A DNA stretch of 64,000 nucleotides, from assembly GCA_963777735.1 (NCBI GenBank), contig CAVZRQ010000008.1:124001-188000 (forward strand), given 5' to 3'. Made by a program: the position numbers and the translations under genes. This document shows, in pieces, positions 38,460-48,033 of the stretch; positions within the stretch are counted from its first letter, which is position 1, and each line of letters starts with the position of its first letter. Under the pieces are notes generated by a model. It worked only from the letters and a program-made list of their open reading frames with translations. It was not told the DNA's origin and made no database searches. Source of the DNA: ZC4RG30 sp963777735 (GTDB lineage Bacteria > Pseudomonadota > Gammaproteobacteria > Steroidobacterales > Steroidobacteraceae).

Positions 38460-39260
38460 ATGGATCTGTTGCAGGCCCTCATCCTGGGGCTGGTGGAAGG
38501 CATCACCGAATATCTGCCGGTCAGTTCGACCGGCCATCTGCTGATCGCACAGCGCTTGCTCGGCATCGAAGAAGGCGCGGCCGCGAACGGCTATGCCATC
38601 GCCATCCAGGCCGGCGCGATCGTGGCGGTGCTCGGCACTTACCGTCAGCGCGTGGGCGTGATGCTGCAGGGGCTGGTGGGTCGCGACGCAGGCGGTCTGC
38701 ACCTTGCCCTCTGCATCATCGCGGCCTTCATTCCGGCCGCCATCCTCGGTGTGCTGTTCGATGATCGCATCGAGGAACATCTGTTCGGCGTGAAGCCCAT
38801 CATCGCCGCATGGGTGGTGGGTGGCGTGCTGATCCTCGCGCTGTCGCGCTGGGTGCAGGCGCGCCGCGAAGGTCTGGATCTCGCGCATCTCACCTGGCGC
38901 GCTGCCGTGGTGATCGGTCTCATCCAGGCCATCGCGATGTGGCCAGGCACCAGCCGCAGCCTCGTGACCATTCTCGGTGGGCTTGCCGTGGGCCTCTCGC
39001 TTGCGGCTGCCGTGGAGTTCGCCTTCCTGCTCGGCGTGCTCACGCTGACGGCGGCGACGGCCTACACCGTCGTCAAATCAGGCGACGGCATGATCACGGC
39101 CTACGGCTGGCCGGCGCTGATCACCGGCTTCCTCGCCGCCTGGATCTCGGCCGCGCTGGCGGTGAAATGGATGGTGGCCTGGCTCAACAAGCACGGCCTG
39201 ACGCTGTTCGCCTGGTGGCGCTTCGCGTCGGCCGCCATCGCTGCCTGGCTGCTGCTCTAG
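38460..39260 (+). CDS. uppP: Undecaprenyl-diphosphate phosphatase
   Basis: 266-residue multi-helix membrane protein (BacA/UppP) that recycles the undecaprenyl carrier for peptidoglycan synthesis. The motifs EGITEYLPVSSTGHL near the N-terminus and PGTSRSLVTILGGLAVGLS are intact. It follows the protease gene by 19 bases and is convergent with the aldehyde dehydrogenase gene. Confidence 0.95.
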   Translation: MDLLQALILGLVEGITEYLPVSSTGHLLIAQRLLGIEEGAAANGYAIAIQAGAIVAVLGTYRQRVGVMLQGLVGRDAGGLHLALCIIAAFIPAAILGVLFDDRIEEHLFGVKPIIAAWVVGGVLILALSRWVQARREGLDLAHLTWRAAVVIGLIQAIAMWPGTSRSLVTILGGLAVGLSLAAAVEFAFLLGVLTLTAATAYTVVKSGDGMITAYGWPALITGFLAAWISAALAVKWMVAWLNKHGLTLFAWWRFASAAIAAWLLL

Positions 39261-39264
39261 CCGC

Positions 39265-40699
39265 TCACGACTCCGTGATGAACTTGGTCACGAGACAGGC
39301 ATCGAGCCCTTCGATGCCTTCTTCGGAACCGTGGCCGCTTTCCTTCACGCCACCAAACGGCGCCTCGGGTGCAGCAACGGTGAAGCTGTTGATGCCCAGC
39401 ATGCCGGATTCGATCTGCTCGCCCAGCAGGTTCACGCGGCGCGCATTCTGCGTGAACGCATAGGCGGCGAGGCCATAGGGCAAGCGGTTGGCGCTCGCGA
39501 TCACCTCGTCGAAATCGCGGAACGGGCTGAGCACTGCCACGGGGCCGAAGGGCTCTTCGTTCATGATGCGCGCGGTTTCCGGCACATCGGCGAGCACCGT
39601 CGGCGCGTAGAAGAATCCCTTGCCTGCGATGCGCTGTGCACCAGCCAGCACCCGCGCGCCATCTTTCACGGCTTCGTCGATCAGCGAGGCCACCGCCGGC
39701 AAGCGGCGCGCGTGCGCCAGCGGCCCCATGCGCACGCCCTCATCGAGGCCATTGCCCACCTTCACCTGTTTGGCGCGCGCCGCAAAGCCCGCAGCAAAGC
39801 GCTCGTAGATGCCTTCCTGCACATAGAAACGCGTGGGTGATACGCACACCTGCCCTGCATTGCGGAACTTCGACGTGACGGCAAGATCCAGCACCGCCTC
39901 CACGTCGACATCGTCGAACACCAGCACCGGGGCATGGCCGCCGAGTTCCATCGTCGTGCGCTTCATGCCCTGCGCGGCGAGCGCAGTGAGCTGCTTGCCC
40001 ACCGGAATCGAACCCGTGAAGTGCACGGCGCGAATGATGGGCGAGCTGATGAGATGCTGCGAAACTTCGGCCGGCACACCGAACACCACCTGCGCCGCGC
40101 CCGCGGGCACGCCGGCATCCACCAGCGCCTGCGCGATGGCCAGCGCACAGGCGGGCGCTTCCTCGGCCGGCTTCATGATCACGCTGCAGCCCGCGCCGAG
40201 CGCGGAGCCGAGCTTGCGCGCCGGGTTACCCAGCGGGAAATTCCAGGGCGCGAAGGCGGCGACCGGACCAACCGGCTCCTTCACCACCGTCATGCGCACG
40301 CCGGCAATCCGCTGCGGCAGCACGCGACCGTAGGCCCGCCGCCCTTCTTCGGCATACCAGTCGAAGATGTCGGCGGCGGCATTGAGCTCCATGCGCGCTT
40401 CCGGAAGGGCCTTGCCCTCCTCCAGCGTTGCCAGGCGCGCGATGGCTTCGCCGCGCTCGCGGATGCAGGTCGGCCGCCTTGCGCAGGATCTTGCCGCGCT
40501 GCTGCGGGCCGAGGGCGCGCCAGACGGGCCACGCGCGTCTGGCTGCATCCAGCGCCGCATCCAGGTCGCTGGCATTGGCCAGCGGCAGCTCGCCCAGGAT
40601 TTCTTCCGTTGCGGGGTTCACCACCGGCACGGTGCGGCGGCCTTCGCGGCCCAGCCGCTGGCCATCGACGAGCAGGTAAAGTTCAGGGTAAGACATCAT
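39265..40699 (-). CDS. NAD(P)-dependent aldehyde dehydrogenase, succinate-semialdehyde type (one frameshift)
   Basis: About 477 residues after removing an extra base near 40465. Catalytic Cys in NAGQVCVSPTRFYV, Glu in MELGGHAPVLVFDD, PWNFPLGNPARKLGSALGAGC for cofactor binding. Close in overall form to GabD-type succinate-semialdehyde dehydrogenases, but its position next to ligW and ligK allows an aromatic or C4/C6 semialdehyde substrate. Divergent from ligW across 54 bases. Confidence 0.85.
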
Positions 40700-40753
40700 T
40701 TTGCTGTGCTTAAATACCGCCCGGAATCGGGCAGGTCCTAGAAGGGGAATTGG

Positions 40754-41801
40754 ATGAGCATCATAAAGAATCCGCCGTATCAGCGCATTGCGACGGAAGA
40801 GGCGTTTCTCAGCCACGACGTGATGACGGGCTACAAGCGCCTGCTGGCAGACAACAGCTTCCAGGATCCGGGTTTCCGCAGCCTGTGGGGCTTTTACAGC
40901 GGCAGCCCCAGCCCCCGCGCCCAGTTCATCTTCGACCGCCTGCAGGACCTGGGGCCCGCGCGCATCGCCGACATGGATGCCTCCGGCATCTCGCGGCAGA
41001 TCATTGCGCTGACCGCCCCTGGCGTGCAGGTCTTCGATCCGGCCACCGGCAGTGCGCTGGCCATCGACGCCAACGACCAGCTCGCCGAAGCCTGCGCCCG
41101 TTATCCCGACCGCTACACCGGCATGGTGGCCGTCGCGCCGCATGACCCGGCGAATGCCGTGAAGGAAATGGAGCGCGGTGTACGCAAGCTCGGCTTCAAG
41201 GCCGTGATCATCAACTCGCACACCCACGGCCACTATCTCGACGAGCCGCAGTTCGCGCCGGTGCTGGAAGCCGCCGAAGCCCTGCAGGTGCCGATCTACC
41301 TGCATCCGCAGACGCCGCCCGCCTCCATGATCGGCCCCATCCTCGATGCCGGGCTCGATGGCGCGGTGTTCGGCTTTGGTGTCGAAACCGGTCTGCACAT
41401 GCTGCGCGTCATCACCGGCGGCGTGTTCGATCGTTTCCCGAAGCTGCAGTTCATCATCGGCCATGCCGGCGAAGCGCTGCCCTTCTGGATGTACCGCCTG
41501 GACTTCATGCACACGCGCCACGGTGCGCTCGGGTCGCTATTCGTTCATGAAGGCCCTGAAGCATCCCGTCAGCCACTACCTGCGCAACAACGTCTTCGTC
41601 ACCAACAGTGGCGTGGCCTGGCAGCCGGCCATCGAGTTCTGCCAGAAGGTGCTCGGCGTCGACCGCGTGCTGTACGCGATGGATTACCCGTATCAGTACG
41701 TGCCGGATGAAGTCGGCTTCTGCGACGCGATGACCATTCCGGACGCGGACAAGAAAGCCTTCTTCCAGACCAATGCCGAGCGGGTGTTCGGCCTGCGCTA
41801 G
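40754..41801 (+). CDS. ligW: 5-carboxyvanillate decarboxylase LigW (one frameshift)
   Basis: Amidohydrolase-superfamily decarboxylase, 348 residues after removing an extra base near 41522. It matches LigW of Sphingobium in order and motif: RIATEEAF (metal Glu), SLWGFYSGSPSP, RIADMDASGI, LGFKAVIINSHTHGHYLDE, FGFGVETGLHMLRVI, IGHAGEALPFWMYRLDFMH, then NNVFVTNSGVAW and the Asp motif YAMDYPYQYV. LigW removes CO2 from 5-carboxyvanillate, an intermediate of lignin biphenyl (5,5'-dehydrodivanillate) breakdown, giving vanillate. The close relative gamma-resorcylate decarboxylase is the alternative. Confidence 0.87.
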
Positions 41802-41840
41802 AATATCGAGCATCCACCCGAATGCTGCAGGAGAACTGTC

Positions 41841-42518
41841 ATTAGCAAGCATGTCTGTGTGCGCGAGATTCCGCGCCCCGAAGCCGCCATATCGAAGGCA
41901 CTGGCCACCTATGGCGTTGCCACCGTCCACGAGGCCCAGGGCCGTACGGGCCTGCTGGCGCCGTACATGCGGCCGATCTTCGCCGGCAAGTCCATTGCCG
42001 GTCCCGCGGTCACGGTGTCGTCACCTCCCGGCGACAACTGGATGATTCACGTGGCGGTCGAGGTCTGCAAACCCGGCGACATCCTGGTGGTCGCGCCCAC
42101 CTCGCCCTGCAGCGACGGCTACTTCGGCGATCTGCTCGCCACTTCGCTGCAGGCGCGTGGCGTGCAGGCGCTGATCATCGATGCCGGCGTGCGCGACATC
42201 GCCACGCTGAAGGACATGGACTTCCCGGTGTGGAGCAAGTGCGTGTATGCCCAGGGCACCATCAAGGCCAGCCTGGGGTCGGTGAACATCCCGGTGATCT
42301 GCGCGGCACAGGCCATCAACCCGGGCGACGTGATCGTGGCCGATGACGATGGCGTCTGCGTGGTGCGCAGTGCCGATGCCGCGAAGGTGGCCGAAGCCGC
42401 CGCGAAGCGCGTTGCGATGGAAGAAGAAAAGCGCAAGCGCCTGGCAACCGGCGAACTCGGCATGGACATCTACAAGTTCCGCGAGAAGCTCGCGGAACTC
42501 GGGCTCAAGTACATCTGA
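41841..42518 (+). CDS. ligK: 4-carboxy-4-hydroxy-2-oxoadipate aldolase LigK (RraA-like)
   Basis: HMG aldolase/RraA-like class II aldolase that splits 4-carboxy-4-hydroxy-2-oxoadipate into pyruvate and oxaloacetate. It matches LigK along its length: ATVHEAQGRTGLL, VTVSSPPGDNWMIHVAVE, DGYFGDLLATS, LIIDAGVRDIATLKDMDFPV, and GDVIVADDDGVCVVR. The ribosome site AGGAG at 41829-41833 points to a start near 41841, where the codon is ATT (ISKHVCVREI); the first conventional start is GTG at 41859. The ATT start is discussed as a finding. 219-225 residues. Confidence 0.9.
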   Translation: MSKHVCVREIPRPEAAISKALATYGVATVHEAQGRTGLLAPYMRPIFAGKSIAGPAVTVSSPPGDNWMIHVAVEVCKPGDILVVAPTSPCSDGYFGDLLATSLQARGVQALIIDAGVRDIATLKDMDFPVWSKCVYAQGTIKASLGSVNIPVICAAQAINPGDVIVADDDGVCVVRSADAAKVAEAAAKRVAMEEEKRKRLATGELGMDIYKFREKLAELGLKYI

Positions 42519-42524
42519 GCGGCA

Positions 42525-42537
42525 GGCGGCAGCCGCC
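42525..42537. terminator. Short hairpin between convergent ligK and ligJ
   Basis: GGCGG (42525-42529) and CCGCC (42533-42537) with a CAG loop lie in the 25-base gap between two convergent genes. The stem is short but GC-only. It could act as a bidirectional terminator. No U-tract. Confidence 0.35.
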
Positions 42538-42543
42538 CGGAAA

Positions 42544-43570
42544 CTAACGGGCGGCAGCGGCCAGCAATGCCTTCAGCCGGGGATAAACCCGGTAAGCGTT
42601 TTCCTCGAAGATCCGCTGCTTGTCGGCAGTCGGGATGGCCGAATTCTCGATGTAGCGCTTGGTGTCGTCGTAATACTGGCCGGTGGTCGGGTCGATGCCG
42701 CGCACGGCGCCCACCATTTCCGAGCCGAACAGGATGTTCTCCACCGGCATGACCTTCAGCAGCAGATCGATGCCCGGCTGATGGTAGACGCAGGTGTCGA
42801 AGAACACGTTCTTCAGCACGTGGGTGTCGAGCAGCGGGCGCTTCATGTCCTGCGCCAGACCGCGGTAACGACCCCAGTGGTAAGGCACGGCGCCACCACC
42901 ATGCGGAATGATGAGTCGCAGGGTCGGGAAATCCTTGAACAGGTCGCCCTGGATCAGCTGCATGAAAGCCGTGGTATCGGCATTGATGTAATGCGCGCCG
43001 GTGGCGTGGAAATTGGCGTTGCAGGAGGAGCTCACATGCACCATGGCGGGCACGTCGAGCTCGCACAGCTTCTCGTACAGCGGGTACCAGTGCTTGTCGG
43101 TGAGCGGCGGCGCCGTCCAGTGGCCGCCGGAAGGATCAGGATTGAGGTTCGCCCCGATGAATCCCATCTCCTTCACGCAGCGCTCCAGTTCGCGCGCGCT
43201 GTTGGCGGGCGGCACGCCCGGGGACTGCGGCAGCATGCACACGCCGACGAAATTGCGGCGGATACAGGCCCACCACGCGGTCGATCAGGTCGTTGCAGAT
43301 CTGCGACCACTCGATGCTGGTGGCTTCGACGCCGATGTGATGGGCCATGGTCGAGGCACGTGGCGAGAAGATCGTGACATCGGTGCCGCGCTGGCGCTGC
43401 AGCTTCAGCTGCGCATTCTCGAGGCTGTCGCGGATCTGGTCGTCGCTGATGGTCAGCGAGGCGCGCGATGGCGTCTGCGCCGGGTCTTTCAGCGCCGCGA
43501 TCTGTGCATCGCGGAATGTGGTCAGTTCCTGTGGCGCAGTGGTGTAGTGGCCATGGCAGTCGATGATCAT
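42544..43570 (-). CDS. ligJ: 4-oxalomesaconate hydratase LigJ (one frameshift)
   Basis: Amidohydrolase-family hydratase, 341 residues after removing an extra base near 43255. The N-terminus MIIDCHGHYTT (HxH metal motif), TDVTIFSPRASTMAHHIG, then CMLPQSPG, GFIGANLNPDPSGGHW, FPTLRLIIPHGGGAVPYHWGR and FGSEMVGAVRGIDPTTG match LigJ closely. It hydrates 4-oxalomesaconate to the substrate of LigK, so both late steps of protocatechuate 4,5-cleavage are here, facing each other. Confidence 0.88.
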
Positions 43571-43605
43571 TGCAGTAGCCTGTCCGGTTCAAGAATAATG
43601 GCGAG

Positions 43606-44592
43606 ATGATACCGCAGCCCCGCCGCCCCGTCGGTCGTTCCAGTACACAGGTTTCTGCCATCGGATTTGGCTGCATGGGGCTGGTCGGCTGGTATGGCAG
43701 CCGCGACGACGACGAAGCGCGCGCCACATTGCTCGCGGCCGTCGATGCTGGTGTGAATCACTTCGACACCGCCGCCAGTTATCAACTGGGCGAGAACGAA
43801 ACCTTTGTCGGCGGCACGCTGGCAGCACTGCGTCAGCAGCTGTTCATTGCCACCAAATGCGGCCTCGCGCGCAACCCCGACGCCAGCGTCCGGGTGGACA
43901 ACCGTCCGGAGACCATCCGCAGTTCCTGCGAAGCCAGCCTGCAGCGACTGGGCACGGATTACATCGATCTGTTCTACCTGCATCGCATCGACCGGACTGT
44001 GCCGATCGAGGAATCCGTGGGCACGCTGGCCGAGCTCGTGAAGGCCGGCAAGATCCGTCATGCCGGTCTGTCCGAATGCAGCGAGTCCACACTGCGCCGC
44101 GCCTGCAAGGTGCTGCCCATCGCCGCCGTGCAGAGCGAGTATTCCATCTGGTCGCGCGATCCGGAGTCTGGAATGCTGGCGGCCTGCGAAGAGCTGGGCG
44201 TCAGTTTCGTGGCCTACAGTCCGCTGGGGCGTGGGTTCCTCGCCGGCAATTTCCGGCGCGCTGGCGAGCTGCCTGCCACCGATCATCGGCGAACTCACCC
44301 CCGTTTCCAGGATGGCGCTGCCGACCAGAATGCCGCGCTGGTTGCCGCTGTGGAGCAGATTGCCGTGGAGCTCGGCGCCACTGCCGCGCAGGTGGCCATC
44401 GCCTGGGTGCTTTCCAGGTCGCCCCGGGTGCTGACGATTCCCGGAATGAAGACCCGAAAGCATCTCACCGACAACCTCGGAGCTGCTGCATTGCAGCTTT
44501 CTGCGGGTAACCGCAATCGACTGGACGAATTGGCGTCCAGCGTCCAGGGCGAACGCCATCCGCCGGCAATGATGCAGATCCTGGACCGCTGA
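43606..44592 (+). CDS. Aldo/keto reductase
   Basis: 328 residues, TIM-barrel aldo/keto reductase. IGFGCMGLVGWYGS, FDTAASYQLGENETFVG (catalytic Asp/Tyr region), IATKCGLARN and YIDLFYLHRIDRTVPIEESVG (His) mark the AKR13-like family. It diverges from ligJ across 35 bases. A role in reducing aldehydes or ketones made during aromatic or sugar catabolism is plausible; substrate unknown. Confidence 0.85.
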   Translation: MIPQPRRPVGRSSTQVSAIGFGCMGLVGWYGSRDDDEARATLLAAVDAGVNHFDTAASYQLGENETFVGGTLAALRQQLFIATKCGLARNPDASVRVDNRPETIRSSCEASLQRLGTDYIDLFYLHRIDRTVPIEESVGTLAELVKAGKIRHAGLSECSESTLRRACKVLPIAAVQSEYSIWSRDPESGMLAACEELGVSFVAYSPLGRGFLAGNFRRAGELPATDHRRTHPRFQDGAADQNAALVAAVEQIAVELGATAAQVAIAWVLSRSPRVLTIPGMKTRKHLTDNLGAAALQLSAGNRNRLDELASSVQGERHPPAMMQILDR

Positions 44593-44614
44593 CTGCTTGC
44601 CCGACAGCTGGTTG

Positions 44615-44642
44615 TTGGACAAAGATGTTAGCGGTATATAAG
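44615..44642 (+). promoter_or_regulatory. xylX promoter with LacI-type operator in its spacer
   Basis: A -35 box TTGGAC at 44615-44620, a 16-base spacer and a -10 box TATAAG at 44637-44642. The spacer contains AAGATGTTAGCGGTAT (44622-44637), of which 15 of 16 positions also occur at 54047-54062. The core TGTTAGCG-N-TA resembles the xylan-regulon box TGGTAGCGCTAACA known from Xanthomonas. Binding in the spacer would block RNA polymerase. Ribosome site AAGGAG follows near 44672. Confidence 0.6.
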
Positions 44643-44685
44643 CTCGCCCGCCTGTTCGATAATCGGATCACTTCAAGGAGCCCGC

Positions 44686-45813
44686 ATGTCCGGGGCCGTT
44701 CGAAATGTAGCGGCAGACATGCCTGCCGACTGGCAGCAGGGTTTGTTTGCCGGCCGCGCCGATTTTGGCGATGGCCCCTCGCCCATCCTGATTCGTTCCG
44801 GGCGTGTTTATGACATGTCGGCCGTGGCTCCCACGGTCTCCCTGCTGCTGGATCGTCGCGCATACCACGAAGCCGGGCGTGACTGCGGCCCGTTGGCCGA
44901 TGCGCCTGGCACTTTGCTCTGCCCCATCGATCTGCAATGCATCAAGGCGGCCGGTGTCACCTTTGCCGTCTCCGCGCTGGAGCGTGTGATCGAGGAACGC
45001 GCCCGCGGTGATTCCGCCAAAGCCACGGCCATCCGCGATGGCATGGAACAGCGCATTGGTTCCGGCCTGCGCGCGGTCAAGCCAGGTTCCGTGGAAGCCG
45101 CCGCGCTCAAGCAGCTCCTGATCCAGGAAGGCATGTGGTCGCAGTACCTGGAAGTCGCGATTGGCCCCGATGCGGAAGTCTTCACCAAGGCGCCCGTGCT
45201 GTCTTCGATCGGCCATGACGCGCCGATCGGCATTCGTTCCGACTCCACCTGGAACAATCCGGAACCGGAGGTGGTGCTTGCGCTGGATCGCCATGGCACG
45301 CCGCTGGGTGCCATGCTGGGCAACGATGTGAACCTGCGTGACTTCGAAGGCCGCTCTGCCCTGCTGCTCGGCAAGGCCAAGGACAACAACGCCTCCTGCG
45401 CGCTCGGTCCGTTCATCCGCCTGTTCGACGACAGTTTCAGCATGGATGATGTGCGCCGGGCAGAGCTCACGCTCGAGATCCTTGGCGCGGATGGTTACCG
45501 GCTGGAAGGTCGCAGCTCCATGGCACAGATCAGCCGTGATCCGCTGGACCTTGCCCGCCAGACCTGGAGTGAACACCAGTATCCAGACGGCGCCGTGCTG
45601 TTTCTCGGGACATTGTTCGCGCCTACCCAGGATCGCGATGAGCCTGGCCGCGGTTTCACGCACAAGTCCGGCGACATCGTCACGATCCGCACCGCGCGCC
45701 TTGGCGCGCTGCGCAACACAGTCACCACCTCGAAGGCCGCTGCGCCCTGGGCATTCGGCATCGCCGACCTGATGCTGAACCTCAGCCGGCGCGGCCTGCT
45801 GCAAAACGTCTGA
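44686..45813 (+). CDS. xylX: 2-keto-3-deoxy-D-xylonate dehydratase XylX
   Basis: 375-residue fumarylacetoacetate-hydrolase-fold enzyme. It matches Caulobacter XylX/KdaD-type dehydratases: SDSTWNNPEPEVVLALD, GNDVNLRDFEGRSALLLGKAKDNNASCALGP, and FLGTLFAPTQDRDEPGRGF. In the Weimberg pathway it converts 2-keto-3-deoxyxylonate to alpha-ketoglutarate semialdehyde. First gene of xylX-xylA-xylB-xylC. Confidence 0.88.
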   Translation: MSGAVRNVAADMPADWQQGLFAGRADFGDGPSPILIRSGRVYDMSAVAPTVSLLLDRRAYHEAGRDCGPLADAPGTLLCPIDLQCIKAAGVTFAVSALERVIEERARGDSAKATAIRDGMEQRIGSGLRAVKPGSVEAAALKQLLIQEGMWSQYLEVAIGPDAEVFTKAPVLSSIGHDAPIGIRSDSTWNNPEPEVVLALDRHGTPLGAMLGNDVNLRDFEGRSALLLGKAKDNNASCALGPFIRLFDDSFSMDDVRRAELTLEILGADGYRLEGRSSMAQISRDPLDLARQTWSEHQYPDGAVLFLGTLFAPTQDRDEPGRGFTHKSGDIVTIRTARLGALRNTVTTSKAAAPWAFGIADLMLNLSRRGLLQNV

Positions 45814-45820
45814 ACTGCGA

Positions 45821-47263
45821 GTGATGAACACCATGCAACTACCCCACTACATCAATGGTCAGCAGGTCCGGGCCGATTCGCCGCTGACCAGCATCAACCC
45901 TTCCGACACCAACGACATCGTTGCCAGTTTCCCCGATGGCGAAACCTCCGACATGGACGCGGCCATCGCCGCTGCACGCGCGGCATTGCCTGCCTGGTCT
46001 TCTGCCTCCCCCGAAGTGCGTGCAGACCTGCTCGACAAGGTGGGCGCCACCGTGATGGCGCGGTCTGCCGAACTCGGAGAACTGCTGGCCAGGGAAGAAG
46101 GCAAGACCCGCGCAGAAGGCATTGGTGAAGTGATGCGCGCCGGCCGCATCTTCCGATACTTCGGTGGAGAGGCGCTGCGGCGTCACGGCTTCACGCTGGA
46201 GTCCACCCGGCCCAATCTGGATGTGTCCACGCATCGCGAAGCCCTTGGTGTCGTGGGTCTGATCACGCCATGGAATTTCCCGATTGCCATTCCCGCCTGG
46301 AAGTCAGCGCCGGCATTGGCCTTTGGCAATACCGTGGTCATCAAACCGGCAAACATCACCACGGCCATCGCCACTGCCCTGGCCACGATCATCCATGAGT
46401 GTGGCGCCCCTCCCGGCGTGTTCAACATGGTGCTCGGCCGCGGCAGGATTGGCGCGCATCTGGCCGCGCACCCCGATGTGGATGCGGTGAGCTTCACGGG
46501 TTCGCAGGGTGTCGGCGCCCAGGTGGCCGCTGCGGCGCTCAGTCACCAGGCACGGATCCAGCTGGAGATGGGTGGCAAGAATCCGCTGGTGATCCTGGCC
46601 GACGCCGATCTGGATCGCGCCGTGGCCATTGCGCTCGATGGGGGTTTCTTCCAGACCGGACAACGCTGCACGGCTTCCTCGCGCGTGCTGGTGGAAGATG
46701 CCATCCATGACCGGTTCGTGGCTGCCCTTGCAGAACGCGCCCGCTCGCTGCGCGTGGGTGCCGCACTGGATCCTGCCACGCAGGTGGGGCCGGCATCTTC
46801 CGAAGCGCAACTGGAGCAGAACCTGCGCTACATCGGCATTGCCACCCAGGAAGGCGGCCGGCTGGTGACTGGTGGGGTGCCGGTTTCGTGCGCCACTCCC
46901 GGCTACTACATGAGCCCGGCGGTCATTGCCGACACCAGCCCCGAAATGCGCATCAACAATGAAGAAGTCTTCGGGCCGGTTGTGTCCACCGTCCGCGTGA
47001 AGAACTACGAAGAAGCGCTGGAAATTGCCAATCGCGGCAACTTCGGATTGTCGGCCGGCATCGTGACCCAGTCGCTCAAGTACAGTCGTCATTTCCGGCG
47101 CAATGTGCGCGCGGGCATGGTGATGGTGAACCTGCCCACCGCGGGCGTTGACTACCACGTGCCGTTCGGCGGTTCGCGCAAGTCCAGTTACGGTCCGCGT
47201 GAACAGGGTTTCGCAGCCGTGGAGTTCTACACCCAGTTGAAGACGGTTTATGTCGGCGACTGA
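45821..47263 (+). CDS. xylA: Alpha-ketoglutarate semialdehyde dehydrogenase XylA
   Basis: 480-residue aldehyde dehydrogenase. Catalytic Cys in FFQTGQRCTASSRVLVED, Glu in QLEMGGKNPLVILADAD, cofactor motif FTGSQGVGAQVA, PWNFPIAIPAWKSAPALAFGN. It fits the KGSADH clade that ends the Weimberg pathway by making alpha-ketoglutarate. Eight bases after xylX. It overlaps the xylB start by 14 bases. Confidence 0.88.
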   Translation: MMNTMQLPHYINGQQVRADSPLTSINPSDTNDIVASFPDGETSDMDAAIAAARAALPAWSSASPEVRADLLDKVGATVMARSAELGELLAREEGKTRAEGIGEVMRAGRIFRYFGGEALRRHGFTLESTRPNLDVSTHREALGVVGLITPWNFPIAIPAWKSAPALAFGNTVVIKPANITTAIATALATIIHECGAPPGVFNMVLGRGRIGAHLAAHPDVDAVSFTGSQGVGAQVAAAALSHQARIQLEMGGKNPLVILADADLDRAVAIALDGGFFQTGQRCTASSRVLVEDAIHDRFVAALAERARSLRVGAALDPATQVGPASSEAQLEQNLRYIGIATQEGGRLVTGGVPVSCATPGYYMSPAVIADTSPEMRINNEEVFGPVVSTVRVKNYEEALEIANRGNFGLSAGIVTQSLKYSRHFRRNVRAGMVMVNLPTAGVDYHVPFGGSRKSSYGPREQGFAAVEFYTQLKTVYVGD

Positions 47264-48020
47264 GCTCGCGATCTACCCGAGTCTCGCCGGCAAACGGGTG
47301 CTCGTTACCGGCGGCGGCTCAGGCATAGGTGCAGGCCTTGTACAGGCGTTCGCACGGCAGAAGGCGAAGGTGGCGTTCATCGACATCGCCGAAGCCGAAT
47401 CGCGGGCGCTGGTCGAGAAGATCAGCGCCGAGGGGCATCCGGCACCTTTCTTCCATCTGGCCGATTTGCGTGATCCGGCTGCCATTGCGGCAACGCTCGG
47501 GCGAATCGGCGAACAGCTCGGCGGCTTCGACGTGCTCCTCAACAATGCAGCGAGCGACGACCGCCATGAAATGGCTGCCGTTACGCCGGAATACTGGGAC
47601 GAGCGCATCGCGGTGAACCTGCGACACCTGTTCTTCACCGCACAAGCCGCTGCCGCATCCATGAAACTGAATGGCGGTGGCGTGATCCTGAACCTGGGTT
47701 CCATCAGCTGGCATCTCGGCTTGAAGAACCTCGTGGTGTATCAGACGGCCAAGGCCGGCATCGAAGGCATGACGCGCGCCATGGCGCGGGAACTCGGCGG
47801 CGACAACATCCGTGTCAACGCCATCATCCCGGGCAATGTGCAGACCCCGCGGCAGATGAAATGGTACAACCCTGCCGAAGAAGCGCAGATCGTTGCCAGC
47901 CAGTGCTTGAGTGCGCGCCTCCAGCCAGAAGATATCGCCGCCATGGCGCTGTTCCTCGCGTCCGACGATGCGCGCATGTGCACCGCGCATTCCTATTGGG
48001 TTGATGCTGGCTGGCGTTGA
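47250..48020 (+). CDS. xylB: NAD-dependent D-xylose 1-dehydrogenase XylB (SDR)
   Basis: 256-residue SDR. TGGGSGIGAGLVQAFARQ (NAD), NNAASDDRHEMAAVTPEYWDERIAVNLRH, SISWHLGLKNLVVYQTAKAGIEGMTRAMARELG with the catalytic Tyr-x3-Lys, and the end SYWVDAGWR. Nearly every segment matches Caulobacter XylB, including the DDRH and SISWHLGL motifs that set D-xylose dehydrogenase apart. First step: D-xylose to D-xylonolactone. Confidence 0.92.
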   Translation: MSATELAIYPSLAGKRVLVTGGGSGIGAGLVQAFARQKAKVAFIDIAEAESRALVEKISAEGHPAPFFHLADLRDPAAIAATLGRIGEQLGGFDVLLNNAASDDRHEMAAVTPEYWDERIAVNLRHLFFTAQAAAASMKLNGGGVILNLGSISWHLGLKNLVVYQTAKAGIEGMTRAMARELGGDNIRVNAIIPGNVQTPRQMKWYNPAEEAQIVASQCLSARLQPEDIAAMALFLASDDARMCTAHSYWVDAGWR

Positions 48021-48033
48021 AGCGCCCTTCCCC

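Noticed and set aside
37106..38566. 486-residue minus-strand frame opposite the protease
   Set aside because: Arg/Gly-rich translation with no family pattern; the plus strand encodes a clear S8 protease.
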